Below are positions 29,701 through 44,100 of a DNA stretch of 64,000 nucleotides, one piece after another. Made by a program: the position numbers and the translations under genes. This DNA comes from Cristatella mucedo (Eukaryota > Bryozoa > Phylactolaemata > Cristatellidae). Where the stretch lies: assembly GCA_009760855.2 (NCBI GenBank), contig WPIO01000023.1, positions 3,166,501 to 3,230,500 on the forward strand, given 5' to 3'. Within the stretch, counting starts at the first letter, position 1. The number at the start of each line of letters is the position of its first letter. The notes beneath the pieces were generated by a model. That model was not told the origin of the DNA. It saw only the letters and a list, made by a program, of their open reading frames with translations, and did not search any database.

Positions 29701-32114
29701 AGCACGTTAAGGTTTTACCTCTAATCTGGTGAGAGCATGTCGAGTGGGCAGGGAAAGACACGGTCTCGCCGTCCCTACTGACTCAGTTGGTGACGAAGAC
29801 TGCCCACTGACAGTTCAGTTAGTTTAAATTATTCTGCAAAAGTTTGCCAACAGCAGGAGTCGAACCTGGGATCTATAGGCTCCGCAACCGACCGTGTTTT
29901 TAATCAATTGGTCATTGAGCAGTTTGTGTAGCAGCTTCGAAGATGAGTAACTAGATCATAAGAAAGCCGTTCACTTTGTATCATAATTTTGAGTCGTGCT
30001 TAAAAGCAAGCAACTACTAGCCTATTAGTATGCATAGTCTTGTACTTGTGGCAACAGTCACACATTAATAAATTACAGTAAGTAAGATAAGGCAATTGGA
30101 GCATACGGCTCTTACTACAGTATTTGGCCACGCGAAAACATACTGGCATTTATTTGAAGGCATTAGTGGTTAGCTACGACAGTAGAGGCTTCAAATCATT
30201 GCATATTAATTGTCTTTTAGCCATTTTACGATTAAAAGCGCTCATGATTTTCTATAGTCCTTTCACAACAGTTATGATCCGAGCTTTAAGAGAGAATGTT
30301 GTAAGAGAAATATGAGCACTAGGCGCTACGTTAACTCTGCACGACCCAGGTCGTGAATTCGAATCCTGCACGAGGCGATTCTTTATTGCCAAATGCAATC
30401 GATGGTGATAGCCGGTAAGACAATACTGTTGTTAAACAAATGAGGCTGTTAAATCAGCTAATATTTTTTCATCTAATAATGTTTTTTTTAAATCGGTTGC
30501 TTTACAGTCTCAAAAATTTCAATCATCACTGTCCGCTAAGATATCTTTATGCATATCCACCGCAAAGGTTTAAATTCATCGCCATTACTGTATACTTTTA
30601 AAACCATCAATAAACGGGATCTCTATATTTGACGACGGAACTGGCACTGTCACGATGCATTATTGAGATGAATATGTCAGAAAACTACTGAATTAGCTCA
30701 GTAAGTGTGCTCGGCAGAATCTTTCAAAAATCTACTCCGCTCGCACATTAATTAATTTTGATGAGCTACGATATTTTCAATAAATGTTCTCATACCACGT
30801 TCTTAAATATCTCTCTAACTTAAATTAAATTGACCCGCAGCTGCCATTGCTGGAACTCCCAGCCTCCGTATAACCTATTGATAAGAAAATTCGTGTGACG
30901 TAGGTTGAATAGTCTGAGGAATTGAACTTTATGTTTTCAAACTTCAAAATATTTCATACGGAGATGGTAGATTATAGCTCATCTGGCATCTTTGAGCACA
31001 TTGGCTATTCTTCCTTGTGACATATCCTTTTGAAACGCCTGCTCTTGTGTGTGCTTCAATTGTGTTCATACAAATTTAGACAAGGCTTAGACGTTTTACT
31101 TTTTTACATTAAAAGTATTCCTGAGTATCTGGAATTCTAAATCATGTACAAAGTTTCAAGTTGGCGGCGCTACGGATTTTTCCTTAATTCCTTTACCTTT
31201 TTTAATCAGTTCTCAATTTAATTTACTGTGGTGTTTTTTTGAATTAATTTATTAAGCTATCCCTGAAAATCGCCAAGATCTATAGTTTTGTATGAGTAAA
31301 TTCAGACATGATAACGTTTCAATTCGTCCTTGATAACATGAATTACACGATACAAAACGATACAAGTCTATCATTTATTAAGTCTTCGTTAAAAACGGCT
31401 GCTAGCAGCGGATTATAAGCCACTGCTCTAACGACTTCTTAAATTGTGTCCAATTAAACTAATTGAGAGACCACACCCTAGCTAGGTCCGTTATTTTATT
31501 CTCTCGCCTCACATGTAAGACTAAAATAAACTTTGTTCTAACCCTCTCTTTTTAAAAAAGCTCAAAGTTATTATAAAACTAGAACACTTTTGTGATAGAA
31601 GGATTGCACTTTTTGGACTCCAAGACTGATCTTTTGTGGTTCCTAGCTCACAGATGAGGATATATGTTCTGTCAGTCCAACAGACCAAGACATACCGAGT
31701 CCTTCTCTGAAACCAGTGAACTTTCTCATAGGTTGTCGGCGATGTGCAATCTTCCACTGCTGGAAACTTAATCTCTTGTGGTATTCGGGGTGATTTTTTA
31801 AATGCTCAACTTTCCAGCATTCAGTTGCGTTTCCAAAATCACTTTAGGAATTCATCTCATCACGTAACTAAGATTTACTAATTTTAACAAAGAGTTGCTC
31901 GTGTACCGTTTTGAATGCAGCTACAATGCTCAAGTATTTTTCTGAACTCTGGACCACCCAGCTTTCGAGCATGCTTAAGATTTTTTCATCACTTCGCTAG
32001 CACCACCTTCTATGCAAAAACTTATGCAACTACATGCTTTAGCTAATTTTTGCCACATTCATTGTGTGATGAATTTAAATACCTTAAGCAGCTAAATCAA
32101 TAATTGCCACACAC

Positions 32115-32191
<77 letters not shown>

Positions 32192-35100
32192 TGTATAGGT
32201 GTCTGCGTGTCTATGTTTTTAATAGCACCATTCGTGTCATTTTCTTTTCTTACATGCTGTTATAATGAGTCTCAATAACGCCTATTCTGAGGAGATAACG
32301 CACTACCAAGGGGAGGTGGCGCTCCAACGGCTGATCTTAGAAAGTAACAACAGCGAAGTATTAGCCATATTTATACACATGTTGATAGTTTATCTTAAAT
32401 AAACTTATATAATTAGTATATAATGTTTTAAAGAACCCCATGTAGCAATGACTGGCTTGACATTATTTGACAGAATTTTTTAGAATGATTTTTTCGGAGA
32501 GGCAGCGGCCACCAAAGAATTCCGAGGTGCACAGATACTTGCATTTAACGGACTTGAATTACTTATATTATTATAGTTGAATTTAATCTATGAAAACTAT
32601 ATGCATCTTACCCCAAATATGTATTATGTAATAAATTTTTCCTTTTATATTTTTAGCTGGCAGTAGAGCTTCCTGTAACCGGAATGATACTCCTCTAACC
32701 TTGGTGATATAGCACTGCTTTGCATTGTGAGATCATTGGGATCCTCATGCTTGTCATTTTTGCACATGCCTGCGTCATCAATCATATTACAGGATGACCG
32801 TTACATCTTGCAGCAAAAACCGTCATGAAGCTATAATCCTGTTTAATACCAAATGCGCACTTTTCCTGTATTGTTACTATTTTAGTTGTGCATTTTAATT
32901 GTTATTCATTACATCTCGAGAAGCTGCCAAGATCGTATATATTGACACAGTAAGGTGTTCTATTCTTTTCAGATCCAAAATCTTGCTATTATGATAATTT
33001 CAAACTCGAATGTAAGTATGTGACGATGCAATAAAAAACATCAAAATTTAAAATAGCCATCCCCAAAAAAAGCTGCAAATAAAGCCTCCTCTATGGCCGC
33101 CGAAACATTTTATAGATAAGGCTCTTTTAATATGACATCATTAGTTACCCACTATGGAACTCAGTTATGGGACTTAGATCAGCAGGCTCGTTCATACCAC
33201 CAGTAGCTTCCTTCTACCTGCACACCCCCTATATATGCAACAGACTTTTATTTAAATTCCGCATTGATGAGTGCTAGTTGCCCTTTAAACCATCCTAATG
33301 GTCAGTGCAAATCACACGATAAATGCGAACGGTTGGTGCTGTAGAAGTCGATTCTCCATGCTCTTTGTTTCGTATTTTTACTCGTTACGTATACAATAAT
33401 TTGTTCTATCTCAATTAATCAAAGAGAGCAAGTCCCGTGTGCCGCGAGATGGCGCACTTTCGTCACGTGGCAAGATGGTGTACTTCAATCAAAAGGCAAG
33501 ATGGTGCACTTCAGTCAAGAGGCAAGATGGTGTAGCATTGTCCTCCGTGACGGAACTGTGACTCAGCGAAGTGAGTCAACAGGTAGTAAGCTGCTCATAT
33601 GCATCAAATCTTATTCAGGTACTGCTTTTGAAGTCTCTTCAGTCAACTGTGTCAACTAAAGCAAATTCAGAAACATGGCTGAGCTATCCCCGGTAGAATC
33701 ATTTCAGCAGAGCATTTAGATCCAAGTAGGTTTGATTGAATAGCCTCTAGCCAATCGGAGAGTAGTTGCAGATGCCTGTTGGGATTATGTAGCCTGAGTC
33801 AAAATTATTAATCTTAACCAAATGAGAATGTGAACCCTTTGCATGTCCTGCACTAAGGGGAAGACGCGGTAGCATTCCCAGCCTCCAAATTCTGCTATTT
33901 GAAGGCTTCCTGTTAAGACAGTGAGGCCTATCACTCGGCTGCCTAGAAGCTCTTCGGGACCCAGGTCGTGAGTTTGAGTCCTGCAGCGGATTATCTTTTA
34001 TTGCCCACCGCCAGCAGTGGTGACACCCGTTGAAGCTTCTGCTGCTATATATATATGAGTTCATTGACCACCTAATCCTCACTTTACTTTTAGAGGCCTG
34101 CTAGGACAATGTCTTTCAAATTTGACATATTTGCGTAAAGTTGTACCAACTTACAAATGGCTGCTCAATAGAGAATTCCTTTGCGACGTTCATAAAGTGG
34201 CGAAGCGCATCACCTATCAAGAGGGAATACTTAAGTTGTTACCTGAGCATTGAAAGCCCGCCTGAAGTTGTCGTGCAGCTTCTCAGCAAACGCTTGGGAC
34301 TTTCCAGTTTCGGTTGCATATAGAACGGTACAAAGCACTCGCCTGGCGAGGGCACTGGACATCATTTTGGAACAGAACTTCATTGCACTAAAATACGGAA
34401 AACAGTGTCAATATATTTACAAATGTACAGTCTATAGCTTTGAGAGCCGCGATCAAATATGATAAGAGTACTCGAAAAAACTTAAGTTCCGAAAAGATCG
34501 AGGTCGGTCATTAACGGAAAGAGAAAAGCATCCAGCTGACTTAAGTATGGGTACCTGAGCTTATGAGGAGGTCAGCTTAATTAAAAAAAATACTAGCTGA
34601 TTTAACAGCCTCTTTTTGTATAGCGACAGAAGAGCCATTACGGCTACCACCACCGCTTGCAGTGTTGATAAAGGATCGCCCACCGCAGATTCGAACCCAC
34701 GACCTCGATGCCGAGGTCGTGAAAAGCAACCACCTTACCTAGTGTGCCATTACGGCTCACCAACTTAAACAATCATAGATGGAAAAAGTAAAGGTCAGCT
34801 TATTCAACAGCCTTATGTTTATGGCGGCAGAGTCATAATAGCTATCACATCCACTTGCATTGTATAAATGAATTTTCTGCCAGAGGACTCGAACCCATGG
34901 CCTCGGTTGTGAAATGCGAACATGGCTACAACAAGGCTAATGCAGTAAGAAGCCAAGTCATGGCTGCTTTTATACTAATAAAAATAATAATAAGGTATGT
35001 GTATAGAACCCTCAGAGAAATTAATTTCTTTAAATGTACTTTAAATACGCGATAAGGACAGCCAATCACTATGGTTAGCAATCTAATAGGTAATCGACTG

Positions 35101-38100
35101 TTATTGTTAGCGTTATTAGTTCGATCGAAAGGCAGCGCAGCTCCTTATGCGAATGGAGCGAATATATTGGCCTTAAAGACAAATCTAATTATATTGGTCT
35201 AAGTAGGTACAATTTGCAGTAGCCCTTCTAATGAGAGCTCCAGTATAGGAATCTAGTATTCGAATAGCGAGCCTGGTAACTATTGCATGCCATATTTGTG
35301 ACAACAAATGAGGTTGAGAAACCCCTTTCTCCGTAATGGCTTGCTAAGGTCGCTCAACAAATTTACAAATGCCTGTTTCAGAGTAAAAGCCCCTCAGATA
35401 TTAAAATAATTACAGCGTTCGCATTATTTCGCTTACATAAGCGAAATTATTGCTTCTTCCGTTGGCGAGCCAAGAGCTGTTTTCAGACATCATTCTCAGC
35501 ATTTCTCGGCTATGCCGGCAATTGCAGTAGATTTTGCTTTTTCATATGATGCAGTGCCAAGCGCTCTCAGCTTTCAGCTTTGAGTGACGAAAAGCAAGAT
35601 GTGCTCGTCTAATACGCGCCCTATAGAATATTTGCTCAGATCTCGGACAATTGGTACCATGAGCTCATTCACCCAAGCTCGCCGCAAGCTGGATTTCAGC
35701 TGGTATTACCAGGCCACGTCGCGAAATGTGAATTTCTTTGTTCTCTGAGAGGAATATTCGCCGTTACTTTTCCAGTGATGGTCGAGCCAGGGCTCTGACT
35801 GCAAACAAAGCAGGATAATCAGCCGAGCTGCTTTTTCGCACGCACCACTGGTCAGACAGGCCAGCCGCAATACCGGAAATACCGGAGGCAAATTAAGATT
35901 TATCAAGTCTAATTGGTAGGGTCGCTAGACGCTTTATTCCATTGGTGAAAAGTCACGCAAATGAGCTTTGCTCAACCTCAGCGGAAGCCTCTGCTGCACT
36001 ACTGTGATAAGCAACGCTTTAGAGGACGCGGTCTAGTTTCTTTTATGCGTACTGTGTATTAATATCTAAGCACGATATCCTGATTGCCTTTAGCTCTTTG
36101 CTATCTATTGCTTCTGACTCTCTTCGACTGGCTCTATGGCTGACTGAAGTCTTGTTGGTTGGGCAGAACCGTCGGACTAGGATTCGCCGAGCATCAGTCT
36201 ATTCACTAACGTGAGCATTTACACGTACACAGAAGCGCTCGTCTGCACGTGTCGTGCGCACAACTTCCGCAAACGGGCATTCGACTGGATACCCAAATAG
36301 TATAACTCGGATGCTCACTGATGGAGTCGTTGGCCTACAGCCAACCGTCGCCTGTGAAAGGGGCCTCCTCAGCACGCCCTTTACAAGACTGGAATCGATG
36401 AAGCTGGGACAGGTCCTAATCGGCCGGAGACGATTACTTCGTTTCTTAGCCTGAATTGAGGTCGTGCGCTCAAACCCCGAGGCATATGTGAAGCGCCTGA
36501 ATAGAGAGTAAATTATCTTGTTGCGCTATACAAATGAATTGTATTTTTTATTTCAGTAGACTCGCGGTTCGTGCAAAATTAAGCGATATTATTGCTTTTT
36601 TACCTTTGCCTAATTGCTTGCTTGCATTACTGACCACACTTGAAACTGCGATCACCTCAGACAGCAGTAGACAGCCCTCCCCTTTCCGTCATGGTCAACG
36701 TGAGCTAGGTGCCGCTCTTCGCCTGACTCCGCGCTCGCCCTTGGTCGGCGGTAGCTAAATAATAAGTAACTCGTTCATTCGTTCAATCGTGGTGCGCAGG
36801 TTTCAAAAGTGTACTACCGGTAGCTAAACTATCGTCTTTCGGCTGTAGCGAGTCATTGGTCTAGTTGTTAGCCTTTGCCCAATGTGGACATGCCATGGCA
36901 AAATCGGCTTACCCTCTTGTATTTTACAATGCGTCGTTTATTGTCGTAAGTCCCTTATTTACTGTTAGTACTAATTGCTATTTTTGTCTACTGCTATTTC
37001 GGTCTCACCGAACAACTCGGAGCTGCTAGCCAGCCTACCCCAAGGTTGGCTGACCTCACAATGAAGATCGCTAGCGAGCACATTCAAAAAACTAACTTTT
37101 AAGAGATACTCGTACAACTAGCACATCTAGCAGTCACCAACCCATTGGGACCCAATATCGATCGGGGCAGCATGCCAAACCACGTCCTACACTATATTGT
37201 AAAGCTTAGACAAGCATACCAAAAAATGCGAGTAGGCATTCGGGCAGCTGCTTACTAGTAGGATTTCCGGTTAATTACATGCACTAAATCATGCACACTT
37301 AAGCGAATTGGGAAAAATGGCAGGACTACGGGATACTAAACAAAAGCTTATCGTTGTTGCCCCTGTCACGACGTGCACGGTTTTATAACGTCAACCACGT
37401 GCAATGACAATTCCCTCAGAAAGACCAAAGGCTATGTGAAACAGGCAAGTGTTCGGCTTTTTTTAGAATGTCGCCTAATCAGGAGATGATGTGATTTCAG
37501 TCGGTAGTTAGTTCCAACCTTTGGGTGCATCTGTACTAAAGGCACGGTCTCTAAAGGACTCGAAGTTAGCTGAGGCAACAAGTTATCAATTGGAGCTGGA
37601 AGGGCAGATGGTACGACGGGATGCCTGAAGGGAAACTAATTCTGATATGTAGGCTAGAGCAAGCGAAGAGAGGGACCTGGAGGTGACTGTCACGATATTG
37701 AAGTTGATTCGTTGAATGAGCGTCTCTGTAGAATTTTGTTGGCGCTAAGGACTTCACGGTTACGGTTAGAGTCGATAGTCAGTTCGCATTCAACTGAAGC
37801 TAGCATTGTAAGACGTAAAACTGAAAGCCACCTGCTCCCGCGCCCCGGCCTCGAGGAAGCAAAGCTGCTACGAGGATTCCGCAACCGGTGGCCTCCGTCT
37901 TGCCTGATACTCGTAGGCGGGAAGAAGCTTGTAGTTGAGCATTTCCTGGTGGAACACTGGTGAGGCGCCCGGATTAATGGGCGGTACGATCCACGTCCAG
38001 TCAGCCGGACAGCCACCTCGCTGCCGGTGTTCTGTTCGCATGTGGGTTATGAAGGACTCTGCGGCCGAATATTGATCCACAATGGTGACTTTGCGTGCCT

Positions 38101-41100
38101 AAGGAGAAAATCGTGACATTCAGCGATTGCTAGTCCGCAAGCTTTCAGGCTGTGCTTTCGAATTGTGTAATAGCTGTGGGAAGTTGAGCGGAACTTATTA
38201 GGCTGTGCTCAGATCGGCTACAGCTGAATTTGGTGAATTCCATCAAGAATGAGCTACAATAGCTATGCTACTGAGTAATGGTCTTGAATAAATGCTATGG
38301 TATTTTTGGCATGAATATGTAATAAATTATTCGACGATTTCTAAGCGCAGGTATAATATGGGGCTTTACTCTTTGCTCAAACAATGATTTGCTACGGAAA
38401 CCATACTGACACTAAGCAACATATCCGTAGAGACAGAGGTTACTTGGCTATCCAAATAGAGGCCGGTAGAGTCGTTTCGTGCGGTTTTTCTGGCTCTTGA
38501 ACGGGGTTCGATTGCCATAACACTGACTGTCGGGATCACTTCCTGTCAGCTGCATGCTTATCATCGTGCTCATCAGCAGACAGCGACTACTTCCCACGTA
38601 GGATACAGCAGAAGAACCAATTTCCTAAGACGTTGCATTAATTCTGTGCTTTCGTGATCTTGCAGGAAATTGATGACCATTTGGCTTTCAGGATTTCACA
38701 GCTGAAACAGCAGACAAAATTTTGCGTGTTTATGCATGTAGTTCGTGACATGAACTTTCTGTGCCTCCGACACAAGGCTTGAAATTAAGCAGGCTTTAGT
38801 GTTTGACCTTCCAGGATATATTGCGGAACTGGTTGATAGCTATGGAGACTGGATAGCATAAGTCATCATGCTCTGCTGCTCAGCTCGGCCTGCGGTAGGC
38901 AAGATACGGCTGGACTGGACTGCTAGGCTCACAAGCCCTAAACTTCCGTTGTTGCTAGCTGTTGTCTATGTTGAGCTCACCTGTCAAATGCTTCTGCTCC
39001 ATGGAGCTTTAAGAGTTACCAAAAATCCCAAAGACAGGACGAGAGAGACACGTGTGAGCTTCCTAGCTAACCGTACCGGCGTACCAACTGACATGCACAA
39101 TTGCACCCTAGGTGATCATCTAAAAATCAGCTGAGCTAGCAACTGTGTCCGAGCAGGTAAAACCTATAGCTGTGCTGCTGCGCTATCCTGACCCAGACTT
39201 ATTGGGCAGATTACAATCTACAAAAAGCATGGCACCATCATCTTCCCGTGTGCAACGGCCGACTCTTCTTACCTGAAAGCTATAAATAATTGCGGCGTTC
39301 AGCTCGACTAGTGCTGTATCCTTCCAAAAAACTGTGGACTGGTTTGTGTCGAGCTTGAAACTAGAGGCAATTTCCTATTAAAATTTGAAACAACGCAAAT
39401 TAGATTACAAACAATTTGTTCATAGCAGCGAATGTTCATCTTTCCCTAAACTGAACCAGAAGCTAAGACGCCATGCTCTATGCCCTTTTGTAGAGATTTA
39501 ACTCACTTTTAGGTTTAATGGATCACTTGTTTGGCTTACCTTACAATAGCCACTACTCCTTAGTTTTCCTCTCGTACACGCCGCTCTAACCAACCTCAAA
39601 TATTTAGGAGAGACGGCCTTCAACTCCTATGCACCCAAAACCTATATCTTGCCACCGACTGATATTGCCAAAATCCTCGAATTTACACCATACAAAACCA
39701 AGCTACAAAACTCACCTTGTGTTCTTATCATTTGATCCACATATATGAATTCGCTCCCGTGTGCTTATGTATATGGAAATTTCGCAAGTTAATATCACTA
39801 AACGTTTTACATTATTCATTTCTAACAGCCCTCGTATTACCTGGAAAGATATTGAGTTATCATAGGTGCTTTACAATAGTACTTATAATGTTAATATAAT
39901 TATTATTATTAAAACAATTAAAGCATTCAGAGGCTTTCTTTTTCTTTGCGAGAGCAAAGTCGTCAATTCTTCCCAGTATATGTGTGTCTACCAAAAGACA
40001 GCGTTACTGCTACCTGACTAAGTTGCTTGGTCTAATGATATGCTACATAAGGTGGTTGAAGCAAAAGGCTAACGTGTACGTGCCGCTTTCACATAAGTCT
40101 CCAGTCTACCTAAGTCAATCAATTTATTTCAATGTCGGCCATTTTTTGGCAATAATTCATCCGTAGGCAATAGCCTCTATCACCCAAAACATCGAGACCC
40201 TTGAACGGCGATGCATCCACAATAGGTGACATGTAAATTAAATAGAAAGGTTTAGATATACCAAGTTACCTCCTAACTGTCACAGCGCTATTCGCCACTT
40301 ATGACATCTACCCATGAAGCTAGCACGGCTCTCTGCTTAAACTGGCTTCCAAGGAGTTTTCTAGAGTATCTCCGTTTGTCAGCTTCATGCAAGGAGATCA
40401 CTTCAGATCAGTATTGTCAGAAACAAAAACGCAGCTTGTTTCGGATAGTCGCCGGAGAAATAGTGATAAATATACAGAATTCCTGAGATTAACAGATCGG
40501 TCTGTACCGTGCCATTTAGAAGCTTAATATTGAGCTTATTGCAACTGAGATTCATTTTTTCGATCGCATAATTATGGGCCGATTGTACATATACCTTCGA
40601 GAATGGGGCACCCAACCAAAGCGCGTAATTGATGGAACTGCAGATATGAAACAGTAGGCTGAAAATAACTGTAGGTAAGCCAAACAGAATTTTCTCAGAG
40701 CGAATGTACTTTCTACATGGATACCCTAGCACTGAACGTGGCCCGGAATGGTGATACGAGCTCAATGTCTGAGCAAGAACATTTTTTTTGCTCAGAGAAA
40801 CGCGAGCAGCTCCGGATCCAGATGATTTGGCCTCCCTCTAGATAAATCAGCCATAGAAAGTTTGTCACGCAATTATGGATCGGCCCAAAGGAAATTCGCA
40901 TTAACAGGGCGTCTTTTGCTTGCTAGAGTCATTTTTGCTGGCGGCAGCTGCACGGTAATCCAGGGGTATATTTTGATGAACCTCTTAATTTCTTTCGAGA
41001 AAGGTGTTCTTCTAGCATTATCGTATATCTCTTTTTGAATTCAGGATTAAAGTCAATTGATATCTGCATTGGCATGCTTTGCTGAATACAAATATTCTCT

Positions 41101-44100
41101 CGGGAGATTAAATAGTACGAATCTTTCTTCGTGAGTATTTGTCTGCTATCTCTTTCAATGTAAATAATGGCCGACGGCCATGTGCCAATGGACTGAGTAC
41201 CAAAATAGGTTGCCTTGACCTGGAAATGATGTAAAGCGCCTAGAGAGAGATTGAGTTCTCTGAGGGCACTATATCAAGTGCATTATCATTATTATTATCA
41301 TGCAACTTCTGAGCTGTTGGTCTGGCTCTTTGCCGATTGAGGTAGCGAGAATACCATTCTACTGCACTCAATGCCGGCTTACTTGCACAATGATTGCCGT
41401 TATTTTCGCGCTCAAGACAAGTCAGGTATATTGAATGAATGAATCTGCTGGTGTTTAATTGCACTTAGTAACCGAGCAGCAATCATTCTTCTCCACAGCT
41501 ATCCCATCTGCCAGATCCTGACTTGTGCCCTGGCATAACTGGTAGTAACACCGACGAGCAGTGAGCCTCTGCCTTGCTCGACTTAAGTCACTACTATAGT
41601 GGTCAACCTGTTAATGTTGCTCTAAAGAGATCTCGCATACTAGACATGAAGCAGATCAGTGCAAACGCCTTACTAGGTGCCTATTGAGTGCAGCAGACTT
41701 GCACTGGGTTCTGTCAGGTTACAAAAAAATCAAAGCTCGGACCAGCGCGCTAAACTGACTGGTCACTCGCGAACTAGTTAAACCTATTAGATCTTTCGAT
41801 CTCGAATATATCAGAATCAATCCCTTCAAATGAGTATCTAGTCTCAACTTATCTAGCGCATACCAACGCTTACAACTTTTAAGACTTAAGAGTTTGGGGT
41901 TTAGGGTTTGATTTTAAGGTTTTATTTGTAGGTTTCGTAAGTAATCGTGAGTGAGCGAAGCAGTTACGCTTGCCCTCGGAGCCATGGACAAGCGACGCGA
42001 ACGATCACGCTTCCTTTACAGCCTGTTTTAAAGTCCCTGTAAAGAGATTAGGTTCTCTGACGGTGCTATTAAAATGTATTAGCATTATTATACTCATTAT
42101 AACGCAGTGGCGAGCGCGGACAGGGCAGCATTTGTTGATAATTTGAAAAACCACCTACAGTACAATATTCATGCAAACTAACAATAATAAAAGCGACCGT
42201 ATCTCCGATAGCTTCTCGGTTCTACGTCACACCAGTGGCGACTGACAGATTAACTTTCTATGTGTTGCAGCTTAATGCCTAAGGTAATGTATGACTCTGC
42301 AGGCACACATGTGAAGCTTGCATGCCAATGTTGGTTTCTTTGGGTGTAAAAAGATTCCAAAAGCTCCTTTGCATACGAATTTATAAGCTGTGAATACTGT
42401 TATAACTGCAGCCTGAACCTTAATGTTCAAAACCATTAAACTTTTTAAATAAATAGATTTTTTTTGAATAAAATGATCGTCTGCTGTCACCCTTAGAACA
42501 AACATCTGAAAAGCACAGCTTCGCACTGGTACCGCTTGGCATGTTGACACTGTGCATGCCATTTCTAATCATGCTATGCCTACTGGCATTGTTCATGCTA
42601 CCATAGTCATCGTGTCACGCTTCCTTAAATGTATTTGTGTACTGACTAGAAAGAGAGTAAGCTCTCTGAGGGCACTATGCAAATGTATTATTACTACTAT
42701 TATTATTATTAAAATTGACCACAGTAGCCATGCACGGCTTACAACAGAAACCTGCCTATAAAGACCCAGTTGACAATATAATGTTTCTCAAGACCGCTAC
42801 TTGGCTGGAGCTAGAGAATTCCAATGATGCACAAACCCAACCAATCCGCGGAAATACTTAGGAGTGACGCGTAACCGACTTTATGGGTGTCTTAAATGCA
42901 ACTACAATATTACCTTGAGCAGGTTGTACCTGTGATGATCGCACAAGTCGCGCACGATTTCTGTCGACTGGTACCATCCGTTGAAACCGCATGCAGGGTA
43001 ATAGATGCCTCCACAGTTTAGTGCCATGTTGCACACGACCGGCACAGCATACCACTTCAAGCCCAGCTGCTGAAATGCAGGGTACCTGCATAATGAGCAA
43101 AACAATTAATCAGCTAGTTCTTGGGTAGAATTTTGGGTGGTATTTTTCTACTCTTATAAGCATGCAAAACATGCGAACATAAATCTGACCTAAAACTGAC
43201 CGGTTTTATCTGGAATGCACACTATTTTGATATTTTAAGTGTTCTACCTCAATGACTAGTTTGGGTCCGGATAGTATCTCTTCAGTCTTTTGATCCATTG
43301 CAAGATTTTTGATGGCAAAAATGGTCGTTGTGATTCTTATATTCTTTTCATACAAGATAAACCAGATCGGGAGACCATTCCACCATTAGACTCTGTCCTC
43401 CTTTTCCAGCTTTACTTCTTGACCCATCTTCAAATCTGCCTCTGCCGACCTCATATCAAATTTTATCGTCCAGATTAGGAAGACATCTAGCCCCAGAAAT
43501 TCAGACTTACTCTCCTCTGCTCCCACCATCAATTGCATGCTAATTACGTCCTTAGTCACAGGGTTTGTGCCAACACCTTTCCAAGAGGTTGTTGTCAAGC
43601 CACTCAATAAGAATAGCGATGAGTAATGTGTATAATCCCCTAAGAGAACTTCTATCTGTAGTCAGGCACTTTGAAACTCGCTGTAGGAAAAGCAATAAAC
43701 CATAGCCCTTAACAAGCAATGTATCCTGCTTAGGCAAGGATGCAAAATCACACAAGTAAAGGGTTTTGACGAGCATGCAAAAGTGCCCAAAAGACACTGG
43801 CGGCTGCCGGTTAGCATTACCCATGCTAACTTTACCCACACCACACTCATTAACACATAGCCAAGCAATGCAGGCAGGAAAAGAGACAATTTCATTGGGA
43901 TGCTACCGTTTGCATGTCGTTCTTTCCCTTAGTCGCGACTTTCACCGTTTCGCAAAGCACAGCCACACAAAATGACGATTCACTCAGACAAAGCAAAAGC
44001 TCTGTTTAATGAGTAGGTTTCGGTTAGGCGATGACGTGCCGTCATCTGGTGGTGAGTTCCAAGAATCGGGAGCAAAGTAGGTGAAGGCACCTGAGGGGTC

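Noticed and set aside
37868-38080. Reading exon 7 to the stop at 37868 as the end of the gene
   Set aside because: The residues past AYEYQ are not conserved, while exon 8 reached through the GC donor restores the expected order. It is kept only as a possible retained-intron isoform.
41885-41935. GGTTTAGGGTTT, telomere-like words
   Set aside because: Only one or two units, not an array; too short to call an interstitial telomere.
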